Source: JBFKAV01 sp041621405
GTDB lineage: Bacteria > Pseudomonadota > Alphaproteobacteria > Rhodobacterales > Rhodobacteraceae
Direction: 5' to 3'
DNA: 50,401 nucleotides
Assembly: GCA_041621405.1 (NCBI GenBank)
Contig: JBFKAV010000007.1
Location: 1 to 50,401, forward strand
Position numbers and translations under genes: made by a program. Shown in pieces: positions 24,673 through 31,774 of the stretch (position 1 is its first letter; each line of letters opens with the position of its first letter). The notes beneath the pieces were generated by a model. It made no database searches, was not told the DNA's origin, and was given only the letters and a program-made list of their open reading frames with translations.

Positions 24673-25313
24673 CGATCCGGACCATCGTGGCCGACGATCA
24701 TCCGATCTTTCGCGAGGGGCTGGTGCGCAGCCTCGAGGAGACCGGCGAGTTCCGCGTGGTGGGTACCGGGGCCACGGCCGAGGAGGCGGTGCGGCTCGCT
24801 GCCGAGAAGCGGCCGGACCTGGCGCTGCTCGACCTGTCGATGCCGGGCAACGGGCTCACTGCAGTGCGCCGCATCCACGAGGCCGGCACCGCCGGGCAGA
24901 TCGCGATGCTGACCGTCTCGGAGGACGATGGCGACGTCTCGCAGGCGCTGCAATGGGGTGCGATCGGCTACGTCCTGAAGGGCGTCTCGGCGTCCGAGCT
25001 CAGGCAGATCCTGAAGGGCGTGGCGGCGGGCGAGGCGCATGTCTCGCCCGGCCTTGCGGCGCGGGTCCTGACCATGATGAACCGGCCCCGCGCCGCCGCC
25101 GTTGCAACGCCGCTGGAGGATCTGACCAAGCGCGAGGAGGAGATCCTGCGGCTCGTCGCCAAGGGCCTGAGCAACAAGGAGGTGGCGCGCGAGCTCGACC
25201 TCCAGGAGAAGACCGTCAAGCACTACATGACGGCGATCCTCGGCAAGCTTCAGGCGAAGAACCGGGTCGAGGCGGCGATCATCGCACACGAGGCCTGGCG
25301 CGGGGAGCGCTGA
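24669..25313 (+). CDS. NarL/LuxR-family response regulator
   Basis: A 214-residue two-domain regulator translationally coupled to the kinase upstream. The receiver has DDHP at 9-12, phospho-acceptor Asp55 in LLDLSMPG, and Lys in YVLKGVS. The C-terminal LuxR helix-turn-helix starts with LTKREEEILRLVAKGLSNKE, with ARELDLQEKTVKHYM as the recognition part. It ends seven bases before the 3' end of the convergent secreted-protein gene. The palindromic GAC-N4-GTC motif in front of three genes of this block is its most likely binding site, by inference. Confidence 0.93.
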   Translation: MTIRTIVADDHPIFREGLVRSLEETGEFRVVGTGATAEEAVRLAAEKRPDLALLDLSMPGNGLTAVRRIHEAGTAGQIAMLTVSEDDGDVSQALQWGAIGYVLKGVSASELRQILKGVAAGEAHVSPGLAARVLTMMNRPRAAAVATPLEDLTKREEEILRLVAKGLSNKEVARELDLQEKTVKHYMTAILGKLQAKNRVEAAIIAHEAWRGER

Positions 25314-25320
25314 GCGCGAA

Positions 25321-26091
25321 TCACGGCCGGCCGGCCACGCGCGCGATGTCATCCGCCGTCGCGCGGCGCCGGACGACGGTGCGGCCGTAGGGGTCGATGA
25401 GCTCGTAGCGGCCGTCCTTGATCCGTTCTGCCCAGCCGTTGGCATAGCTGAGCTCGGCCTCGCGCCGGTCGCTCGACACCGAGCGGGTGGGCGCGGCATG
25501 GGTTTCGGCAGCGACGCTCTCGATCGTTGCGCTCTGGGCAAGCGCGCGCAGCCGCGAGACATCGGCCCCGGTGGCGCGGCGGTCCTCCGCGACGCCTCCC
25601 CCGGCGTTGCGGCGCTGATAGCGACCCTGGCGGATCCGCTCGCGCGTGCCGTCGGCATAGCGGATCTCGATGCCCGAGCGCGACGCCTCGACGCGGACAA
25701 CGGCGCTTCGGGGCGGGGCGCAGGCGCCGCGGGCGCCGCCCGAGCCGTCCTGGCAGCCAGCAGCGCGCGCATCGCCTCCGGGGGTGCCGCCGCCGGAAAC
25801 CCCGCTCTCGCCGTCATCGTCGCCCTCGTCGTCGTCGTCGCCGCCCCCGGGGCCGCTGTTGTCATCGTCCTCGTCATCGTCATCGTCGCCGCCGCCGGGG
25901 CCGCTGTTGCCGCCGCCGCCCGGCCCGCTGTTGCCGCTGCCCTGGTCAGCGTGGGCAAAGGCAGGGCGCACATGCGGGAGGCCCCCCAAGTCGACCACAA
26001 GGGAGTAGGGCAGCGTGGCGAGGAAGAACGCCGCCGCCGCCGTCAAGGCGGTGCGAATCGGGATCGGTGCTGCTGCGGCCACTTTGCGCAT
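25321..26091 (-). CDS. Secreted Asp/Gly-rich protein with two YADG-ERI repeats
   Basis: A 256-residue protein I do not recognise. A long signal peptide ends near AFA-HADQ (residue 46). Residues 51-106 are low complexity: NSGPGGG units alternating with runs of four to five Asp. Two related modules of about 45 residues follow. Module 1 (141-186) has IEIRYADGTRERIRQGRYQ and then RRATGADVSRLRALA. Module 2 (213-256) has AELSYANGWAERIKDGRYEL and then RRRATADDIARVAG. Two cysteines (113, 124) could form a disulfide. Asp runs suggest cation binding, unproven. The minus strand is preferred over a hydrophobic antisense frame because of the signal peptide, the modules and the upstream terminator. Its ribosome site is weak. 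Confidence 0.8.
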   Translation of the reverse strand: MRKVAAAAPIPIRTALTAAAAFFLATLPYSLVVDLGGLPHVRPAFAHADQGSGNSGPGGGGNSGPGGGDDDDDEDDDNSGPGGGDDDDEGDDDGESGVSGGGTPGGDARAAGCQDGSGGARGACAPPRSAVVRVEASRSGIEIRYADGTRERIRQGRYQRRNAGGGVAEDRRATGADVSRLRALAQSATIESVAAETHAAPTRSVSSDRREAELSYANGWAERIKDGRYELIDPYGRTVVRRRATADDIARVAGRP

Positions 26092-26138
26092 GGGGCGGTT
26101 CCGTATCCATGGAGCCTAGCGCGCTTCGGGCGGAGTGC

Positions 26139-26153
26139 CATCGGACCATCGTC
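26139..26153 (+). promoter_or_regulatory. Shared operator-like motif, copy B
   Basis: CATCGGACCATCGTC, identical over 15 bases to copy A (23222-23236), centred about 55 bases before the start of the 256-residue secreted-protein gene. Confidence 0.6.
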
Positions 26154-26163
26154 GGGCAGGTGC

Positions 26164-26193
26164 GGAAAAACGTCAGCCCGCCGAGGGCGGGCT
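26164..26193 (-). terminator. Intrinsic terminator of the 122-residue gene
   Basis: AGCCCGCC (26175-26182) and GGCGGGCT (26186-26193) form a perfect 8-bp stem. On the minus strand it is followed by GACG and then TTTTT. It closes the transcript of the gene at 26250-26618, showing that the two secreted-protein genes are separate units. Confidence 0.8.
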
Positions 26194-26199
26194 GCCGCT

Positions 26200-26219
26200 G
26201 GGACGGAACGTACCGTCCC
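26200..26219. repeat. 20-base near-palindrome GGGACGG...CCGTCCC
   Basis: GGGACGGAACGTACCGTCCC is symmetrical apart from one A/A pair. It lies just after the 122-residue gene and upstream of the terminator stem as read on the minus strand. It could be a second stem, or an operator about 110 bases upstream of the 256-residue gene. Confidence 0.45.
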
Positions 26220-26249
26220 TGGCTGCACAGGAATGCTGGGGGAAGTGGA

Positions 26250-26618
26250 TCAGACCTGGCACTCCGCGTGCTCTTCGACGTCGCCCGGGTCGTCGCAGCC
26301 CGACCCGCCGGGGACCCGCGGCTTGTCGCGGCCAGAGCCGGAATCGTCTTCATCCTCGCGGCCGCGGTCGTCATCGCGGTCGTGGTTATCGTCGTCGCGG
26401 TCGCCGCCGCCGCGGCCGCTGTTCTCGCTGCCGCGGCCGCTGTTCTCGCTGCCGCTGCCGCTGTTCTCGCCGCGCGCGATGAGAAACGCGCCGTCGGGGT
26501 CCGCCTGCAGAATCGGCTCGGGCAGCTCGGCGGGACCGAGCGCGGCCTCGGCGGTGCCGGGGGTGGTGAAGGCGGTCAGCGCCAGGGCGCAGACGCTGAT
26601 GTGAAGGGGGAGTTTCAT
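26250..26618 (-). CDS. Small secreted Asp-rich NSGRG-repeat protein
   Basis: A 122-residue protein with no family I recognise. The signal peptide ends at AEA-ALG (residue 25/26). Residues 51-70 are three near-perfect units ENSG-SGS, ENSG-RGS, ENSG-RGG, encoded by an 18-21-base tandem repeat. An Asp/Arg-rich stretch follows (GDRDDDNHDRDDDRGREDED), and then a short tail with two Cys (108, 120). The NSG-x-G plus Asp-run build matches that of the neighbouring 256-residue protein, so the two are probably related in origin or function. AGGAG lies eight bases before the ATG. Possible roles are extracellular cation binding or matrix, without direct evidence. Confidence 0.78.
   Translation of the reverse strand: MKLPLHISVCALALTAFTTPGTAEAALGPAELPEPILQADPDGAFLIARGENSGSGSENSGRGSENSGRGGGDRDDDNHDRDDDRGREDEDDSGSGRDKPRVPGGSGCDDPGDVEEHAECQV
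26350..26470. repeat. In-gene tandem repeat (NSGRGS codons)
   Basis: On the plus strand GCTGTTCTCGCTGCCGC is repeated three times between about 26414 and 26470, and Asp codons give gtc/atc runs at 26350-26400. Such arrays tend to change copy number by slippage. Confidence 0.7.
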
Positions 26619-26721
26619 GGTTCTTGCTCCTGAGGTGTTCGGGCAGCGGGAGCCTGCCGCGGATCGCCCCTTGCGGGCATCGGCTTCAGCCCGGCGTAAT
26701 CGCCGCAGAGGTCCGGGGCGG

Positions 26722-26736
26722 CATCGGACCTTGGTC
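26722..26736 (+). promoter_or_regulatory. Shared operator-like motif, copy C
   Basis: CATCGGACCTTGGTC matches copies A and B at 13 of 15 bases; like copy A it is preceded by GTCCG and a GCGGCAT spacer. It sits in the divergent gap between the 122-residue gene (start 26618) and pepT (start 26815), so either could be the target. Confidence 0.55.
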
Positions 26737-26814
26737 TGCTCGAGCGGCGCGCGCCGCCTTGACTTCGACCTCTGTACCGGCGCTTCTCGGCCCGTTCCCG
26801 CCCCGGAGGCATGA

Positions 26815-28059
26815 ATGCGAACCGACTTCGACCGTGAGCTCGAGGAGCGCCTCGTGGCCTATTGCGCCATCGACACCCAGAGCGACGAGAGTTCGGAGAC
26901 CACGCCCAGCACCGATCAGCAGTTCGTTCTGCTCCACCGCCTGGTGGGCGAGCTGGAGGCGATCGGTGCCGTGGACGTGCGGCTCACCGACTACGGCGCG
27001 GTGTTGGCGTCGATTCCGGCTACCGCCGGGGGCACCGCGGTGATCGGCCTCCTTGCCCATGTGGACACCGCGCCGGCTTTCAACGCCACTGGCGTCAAAC
27101 CGCGCGTCCATCGCGGTTACAATGGCGGCACGATCTCGTTTCCCGACGCGCCCGGGCTTTCGCTATCGCCCGAGGTCTCGCCCTACCTGGGCGACAAGAT
27201 CGGCGACGACATCATTACAGCCAGCGGCGCCACGCTCCTCGGTGCCGACGACAAGGCTGGCGTGGCGGTGATCATGACCGCCGCCCGGCACCTTCTGGCC
27301 AATCCCAGCATCCCGCACGGAAAGATCCGCATCGCCTTCACGCCCGACGAGGAGATCGGCCGCGGCGTCGACAGGCGACTGCCAGGCGACCTCGGCGCCG
27401 ACTTCGCCTACACGCTCGACGGCGCGAAGCTGGGCGAGATCGAGTACGAGAGCTTCTCTGCCGACGCCGCGACGGTGACGATTCAAGGCGTGGCGATCCA
27501 TCCCGGCACCGGCAAGGGCAAGCTCGTCAACGCGCTGCACCTCGCCGCGAAAATCGTCTCCACCCTGCCGCAGGCGACGCTGACGCCGGAAGTGACGGAG
27601 GGCCGCGAGGGGTTCCTGCACGTCTACGAGATGAGCGGAACCGCGGCCGAGGCGCGGATCAAGCTGATCCTGCGCGACTTCGAGCTGGACGGGCTTTCGG
27701 CCAAGGGCGCGCTGCTCAGGCAGGTGTGCGAGGCGGTGGCGGCGACCGAGCCGCGGGCGAAGATCGGATGCGAGATCCGCCCGCAGTACCGTAACATGCG
27801 CTACTGGCTGGAGAAAGACATGGCGCCGGTGGAGCTTGCCCGCGCCGCCTGCGCCGCGCTCGGCATCGAGACCGTCTCGGTCCCGATCCGAGGCGGCACC
27901 GACGGCTCGCGGCTCACCGAACTGGGCGTGCCCTGCCCCAACATCTTCACCGGGATGCAGGAGCTGCACGGGCCGCTGGAATGGATCAGCGTGCAGGACA
28001 TGAGTGCGGCGACGCGGGTCGTGCTGAAGGTCGCGGAATTGGCGGCGGGCCGGGCCTAG
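26815..28059 (+). CDS. pepT: Peptidase T (tripeptidase)
   Basis: A 414-residue M20 metallopeptidase that removes the N-terminal residue of tripeptides in the cytoplasm using two zinc ions. The metal and catalytic residues are visible: His82 and Asp84 in LLAHVDTAP, Asp145/146 in LGADDKAG, Glu179/Glu180 in FTPDEEIGRG, Asp in YTLDGAKLGEIEYE, and a C-terminal GGTDGSRLTELGVPCPN with the NIFTGMQELHGPLEWI His. The start is the second ATG at 26815, five bases after GGAGG; an overlapping ATG at 26811 is out of frame. Confidence 0.95.
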   Translation: MRTDFDRELEERLVAYCAIDTQSDESSETTPSTDQQFVLLHRLVGELEAIGAVDVRLTDYGAVLASIPATAGGTAVIGLLAHVDTAPAFNATGVKPRVHRGYNGGTISFPDAPGLSLSPEVSPYLGDKIGDDIITASGATLLGADDKAGVAVIMTAARHLLANPSIPHGKIRIAFTPDEEIGRGVDRRLPGDLGADFAYTLDGAKLGEIEYESFSADAATVTIQGVAIHPGTGKGKLVNALHLAAKIVSTLPQATLTPEVTEGREGFLHVYEMSGTAAEARIKLILRDFELDGLSAKGALLRQVCEAVAATEPRAKIGCEIRPQYRNMRYWLEKDMAPVELARAACAALGIETVSVPIRGGTDGSRLTELGVPCPNIFTGMQELHGPLEWISVQDMSAATRVVLKVAELAAGRA

Positions 28060-28098
28060 GGCGGGGGTCACCTCGCCGCGCCGCGCCCTGGCCGCGCG

Positions 28099-28698
28099 TC
28101 AGAGCGCCTTCCGCGCCCTCAGCGCCGCCGTGATCGTGCCGTCGTCGAGGTAGTCGAGCTCGCCGCCGATCGGCACGCCCTGGGCCAGCGTCGTCACCTT
28201 CACCCCGCTGGGCGCCAGCGCGTCGGCGATGTAATGCGCCGTGGTCTGGCCGTCGATCGTGGCGGGAAGCGCGAGAATCACCTCGGCGATGCCCTCCTCG
28301 GCCACGCGGGCCACCAGCTTCGGGATCCGTAGCTCCTCGGGCCCTACCGAGTCGAGCGCAGAGAGGGTGCCGCCGAGCACGTGGTAGCGGCCCTTGAACA
28401 CGCCCGCGCGCTCCATCGCCCAGAGGTCGGCCACGTCCTCGACGACGCAGATCTCGCCGTTGGCGCGGGCCTCGCTGCGGCAGATGTCGCAGACATCCGC
28501 GGTGCCGACGTTGCCGCAGGTGATGCACTCGCGCGCCGAGGCGGCGACCGACCGCATCGCTTCGGCCAAGGGCGCCATCAGCACGCCCCGCTTCTTGACC
28601 AGGTGCAGAACTGCGCGCCGCGCCGAGCGGGGCCCGAGCCCCGGCAGCTTCGCCATCATCTCGATGAGCGCCTCGATCTCGCGGGTCGCCTCTGACAA
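28099..28698 (-). CDS. recR: Recombination protein RecR
   Basis: A 199-residue protein that acts with RecO and RecF to load RecA at gaps. It has the helix-hairpin-helix LPGLGPRSARRAVLHL, a four-cysteine zinc motif (CITCGNVGTADVCDIC), and a TOPRIM domain beginning EICVVEDVADLWAMER, with YHVLGG and LALPATIDGQTTAHYI. It is separated from ybaB by seven bases on the same strand, as in the classical dnaX-ybaB-recR cluster. Confidence 0.97.
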   Translation of the reverse strand: MSEATREIEALIEMMAKLPGLGPRSARRAVLHLVKKRGVLMAPLAEAMRSVAASARECITCGNVGTADVCDICRSEARANGEICVVEDVADLWAMERAGVFKGRYHVLGGTLSALDSVGPEELRIPKLVARVAEEGIAEVILALPATIDGQTTAHYIADALAPSGVKVTTLAQGVPIGGELDYLDDGTITAALRARKAL

Positions 28699-28705
28699 GG
28701 CGGCC

Positions 28706-29050
28706 TCAGAACGGAAGCTGCATGCCAGGCGGCAGGCCGAGTCCCTCGGTGAGCTTTGACAGCTCCTCCTGGCTCCGCTCCGCGGCCTTGGCCTGAGCGT
28801 CCTTGATCGCGGCGAGGATCAGGTCCTCCACGACTTCCTTTTCCTCGGGGTTGAAGATCGAGGGGTCGATCGAGAGCCCGGTGAGCTCGCCCTTCGCCGT
28901 CGCCGTGGCCTTGACCAGCCCGGCGCCACCACTCCCCTCGACGGTGATGCTGGCAAGCTCGTCCTGCAGCGACGCCATCTTCGACTGCATCTCCTGCGCC
29001 GCCTTCATCATCTTGGCCATGTCGCCAAGCCCGCCCAGACCTTTCAGCAT
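28706..29050 (-). CDS. YbaB/EbfC family nucleoid-associated protein
   Basis: A 114-residue small DNA-binding protein; dimers bind DNA and may affect nucleoid structure and gene expression. The sequence has the Met/Gln/Lys-rich N-terminal helix (MMKAAQEMQSKMASLQDELA), the middle strand region with GELTGLSIDPSIF, and the C-terminal PGMQLPF. It lies directly before recR. In many genomes dnaX comes just before it; here a plus-strand TRIC-type gene is in between. Confidence 0.95.
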   Translation of the reverse strand: MLKGLGGLGDMAKMMKAAQEMQSKMASLQDELASITVEGSGGAGLVKATATAKGELTGLSIDPSIFNPEEKEVVEDLILAAIKDAQAKAAERSQEELSKLTEGLGLPPGMQLPF

Positions 29051-29221
29051 CTCGTTCTCCCGGTGTCTCGCGTGTCGCCTTCCGAGATACGTGCCGCGAG
29101 ACGCCCGCGCAAGGAACGAGGCGCGAAGCGGTGCCGGGTAGGCAGCGCCCCGGTGCCACGGTAGTCATGACGCAGCGACGGGAGTGACGCCGGGACCGGC
29201 ACCGGAGGGGGACGAGGCGCG

Positions 29222-29842
29222 ATGCTGGACGTGGGATGGCTGGTTCTCGGGCTGGACCTGACGGGAACCTTCGTGTTCGGGCTGAGCGGCGGCACCCTGG
29301 CGGTGCGGCGCGGGCTCGACATCTTCGGGGTGCTGGCGCTGTCGGTCGCCGCCGCCCTGGCCGGCGGCATCCTGCGGGACGCGCTTCTCGGTGCAACCCC
29401 GGTCGCGGCGCTGTCGGACACCCGGTATCTACTGGCCGCCGTCGCCGCCGGGCTGGTGACCTTCTTCGGCCACCGGCTGCTTGAAAGGCTCGGAAAGCCG
29501 GTGCTCGTCTTCGACGCGATGGGGCTCGGACTTTTCGCCGTGACGGGGTGCCGCAAGGCGCTCGAGGCGGGGCTGGACCCTGCGGCGAGCGTGCTTTTGG
29601 GCGTGCTGACGGCGGTGGGGGGCGGCGTGGTGCGCGACCTGCTCGTGGCCGAGGTGCCGCGGGTCCTGCGCGAGGAGATCTACGCGCTCGCCGCCCTGGT
29701 CGGGGCGGGGCTCTTCGCGGCGGGGCTCCATCTCGGTTTCGCCGAATGGGCCGTCGCACTGGCCGGCGTAGTGTCGGCCTTCCTCCTCAGGGTGATCTCG
29801 GTTCTCCGCGGCTGGAGCGCTCCGCGCGCGCCCTGGAGCTGA
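29222..29842 (+). CDS. TRIC-type/UPF0126 membrane protein (YadS/YicG-like)
   Basis: A 206-residue protein with seven hydrophobic spans and the two internal repeats of the UPF0126 family: FVFGLSGGTLAVRRGLDIFG with GGILRDALLG, and LFAVTGCRKALEAG with GGGVVRDLL. Prokaryotic TRIC-like proteins form trimeric cation channels; some relatives carry glycine. Its own transport is unknown. It is the only plus-strand gene inserted between ybaB and dnaX, ending three bases before the convergent dnaX stop. Confidence 0.9.
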   Translation: MLDVGWLVLGLDLTGTFVFGLSGGTLAVRRGLDIFGVLALSVAAALAGGILRDALLGATPVAALSDTRYLLAAVAAGLVTFFGHRLLERLGKPVLVFDAMGLGLFAVTGCRKALEAGLDPAASVLLGVLTAVGGGVVRDLLVAEVPRVLREEIYALAALVGAGLFAAGLHLGFAEWAVALAGVVSAFLLRVISVLRGWSAPRAPWS

Positions 29843-29845
29843 CCG

Positions 29846-31606
29846 TCACTCCTCCTCGAACGGATCCCATTCGTCCTCGACCCCGGGGAGCGCCTCCTGC
29901 GCGGCCTCCTCGACGATCTCCGCGACAGTGCGGATCTCGGTGATCTTGGCGGCCGGGAAGGCGGCGAAGACCGCCTGCACCAGCGCGTGCTGCATCGCCT
30001 GGGTCTTCAGCGCGTTCTGCTCGGCATCGCGCGCCTCGGCGAGCGTCGCCGCGCCCCCGGAGGCCACGACCGAGACCCCCCAGCGCACGCCGGTAAAGGC
30101 CTGCAGCCGCTGGCCGAGGCGCGAGGCGAGGTCGGCGGGCGCGTCGGGCGTGGGCTCGAACTCGATCCGGCCCGGCGCGTAGCGGGCGAGGCGGAGGCAG
30201 GTCTCCACCTCGACCAGGAGCTTCACGTCGCGGTTGGCGCGAATGAGCGCGACCACGTCCTCGAAGCGGGCGTATCGGGCCAGAGCGGTCTCTGGCGCGA
30301 TGGCGAGGGCCGTGGCCGCACCCGAGGCCGTGGGGCCGGACGCGACGGGCGCCGCGGCGGCGGGCACGGGCGCGCGGGCGCCCGCCGCGCCGCCATTGCC
30401 AGCACCTGCCGGGCGCTGGCCACCGCCGCCCCCGGAGGGCGGCGGGGACTGCTGCAGCTTTGCCACCAGCTCTTCGGGCGAGGGCAGCGTGCTCACGTGG
30501 GTGAGCCGGATCACTGCCATCTCGGCCGCCATCATCGCGTTCGGCGCCTGGGCGACCTCTTCCAGCGCCTTCAGGAGCATCTGCCACATCCGCGTCAGCG
30601 GCCGCATCTGCAGCCGCTCGGCCATGGCGACCCCGCGGGTGCGCTCCTCCGGCGCCACGGTGGGATCGTCGGCGGCCTCCGGAGTGATCTTCACCACGCT
30701 GACCCAGTGGGTGATCTCGGCCAGATCGCGCAAGACCGCCATCGGGTCGGCGCCGTCGGCGTACTGGCGGGAGAGCTCGTCGAGCGCGGCGGCGGCGTCG
30801 CCCGCCAGGATCAACTCGAAGAGGTCCATCACCCGTGCCCGGTCGGCCAGCCCCAGCATGGCGCGGACCTGCTCGGCGGTGGTCTCGCCGGCGCCGTGGC
30901 TGATCGCCTGGTCGAGGAGGCTCATCGCGTCCCTGACCGAGCCCTCGGCTGCGCGGGTGATCAGCGCCAGCGCGTCGTCGGCGATCCCGGCCTTCTCCTT
31001 CTCCGCGATGGCCTTGAGATGCGCGATCATCACCTCGGGCTCGATCCGGCGCAGGTCGAAGCGCTGGCACCGCGAGAGCACGGTCACCGGGACCTTGCGG
31101 ATCTCGGTGGTGGCGAAGATGAACTTCACGTGGGGCGGCGGTTCCTCGAGCGTCTTCAGGAGCGCGTTGAACGCGCTCGTCGAGAGCATGTGGACCTCGT
31201 CGATGATGAAGACCTTGAACCGCGCCTTCGAGGGCGCGTAGGCGACCGTGTCGATGATGATGTCGCGCACGTTCTGCACGCCGGTATGGGAGGCGGCGTC
31301 GATCTCCATCACGTCGACATGGCGGCCCTCGGCGATCTCGACGCAATTGGCGCAGGTGCCGCAGGGCTCGGTGGTGGGCCCGCCCTTGCCGTCCTTCCCG
31401 AGGCAATTCATGCCCTTGGCGATGATCCTCGCGGTGGTCGTCTTCCCGGTGCCGCGGATCCCGGTCATGATGAAGGCCTGGGCGATGCGGTCGGCTTCGA
31501 AGGCGTTCTTCAGCGTACGGACCATCGCCTCCTGGCCGATCAGGTCGGCGAAGGTCTGGGGTCGGTATTTGCGGGCGAGGACCTGGTAGGAAGGGCTGTC
31601 GGGCAT
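29846..31606 (-). CDS. dnaX: DNA polymerase III subunits gamma/tau
   Basis: The 586-residue clamp-loader ATPase. It begins with SYQVLARKYRPQTFADLIGQ, then Walker A GIRGTGKTTTARI, a four-cysteine zinc site (MNCLGKDGKGG; PCGTCANCVE), IIDEVHMLS and SRCQRFDLRR (sensor 1 and Arg finger), then domain III. A Pro/Gly/Ala-rich linker spans about residues 385-430, and a C-terminal tau domain follows, ending in an acidic EDEWDPFEEE. I did not see a clear slippery A-run for making gamma by frameshift. GAGAGAGA precedes the ATG. The SRP RNA is upstream on the same strand. Confidence 0.96.
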   Translation of the reverse strand: MPDSPSYQVLARKYRPQTFADLIGQEAMVRTLKNAFEADRIAQAFIMTGIRGTGKTTTARIIAKGMNCLGKDGKGGPTTEPCGTCANCVEIAEGRHVDVMEIDAASHTGVQNVRDIIIDTVAYAPSKARFKVFIIDEVHMLSTSAFNALLKTLEEPPPHVKFIFATTEIRKVPVTVLSRCQRFDLRRIEPEVMIAHLKAIAEKEKAGIADDALALITRAAEGSVRDAMSLLDQAISHGAGETTAEQVRAMLGLADRARVMDLFELILAGDAAAALDELSRQYADGADPMAVLRDLAEITHWVSVVKITPEAADDPTVAPEERTRGVAMAERLQMRPLTRMWQMLLKALEEVAQAPNAMMAAEMAVIRLTHVSTLPSPEELVAKLQQSPPPSGGGGGQRPAGAGNGGAAGARAPVPAAAAPVASGPTASGAATALAIAPETALARYARFEDVVALIRANRDVKLLVEVETCLRLARYAPGRIEFEPTPDAPADLASRLGQRLQAFTGVRWGVSVVASGGAATLAEARDAEQNALKTQAMQHALVQAVFAAFPAAKITEIRTVAEIVEEAAQEALPGVEDEWDPFEEE

Positions 31607-31774
31607 CCGTCTCTCTCTCGACTCGCCGAAGCCTATTCGGGGCGCCGGGCGGCGTCCAGCCGTGGCCGGAGGGAGTCAGTTGCGCAACAAGTGCCACGAT
31701 CGCCGGGCTCCGGTCTTTCCCGCGACATATTTTCCTGAGATGGTTGAATTTGGGGGAAGAAAGGTCGGGTAACG
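31607..31774. promoter_or_regulatory. dnaX / phosphatase divergent gap
   Basis: A 168-base gap with an A/T-richer stretch at 31725-31760 and a GTTGCGCAAC palindrome near 31679. Probable promoter region for both genes; hexamers were not assigned. Confidence 0.35.

Noticed and set aside
25371..25940. RTX calcium-binding repeats in the Asp/Gly-rich protein
   Set aside because: There is no GGxGxDxLx nonapeptide pattern; the acidic region is simple Asp runs and NSGPGGG units.
25800..25945. Repetitive DNA considered as a CRISPR array
   Set aside because: The repeats are codon-level gtc/ccg runs without spacers of constant length and lie inside a coding frame.
25498..26604. Plus-strand open frame with Ala/Val-rich hydrophobic stretches opposite the secreted proteins
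   Set aside because: The hydrophobic runs are the complement of Asp/Gly codons; signal peptides, the repeated module and the intrinsic terminator all support the minus strand.
29846..31606. Programmed frameshift site in dnaX
   Set aside because: No A-run slippery sequence followed by a stem was visible in the linker region of the gene.
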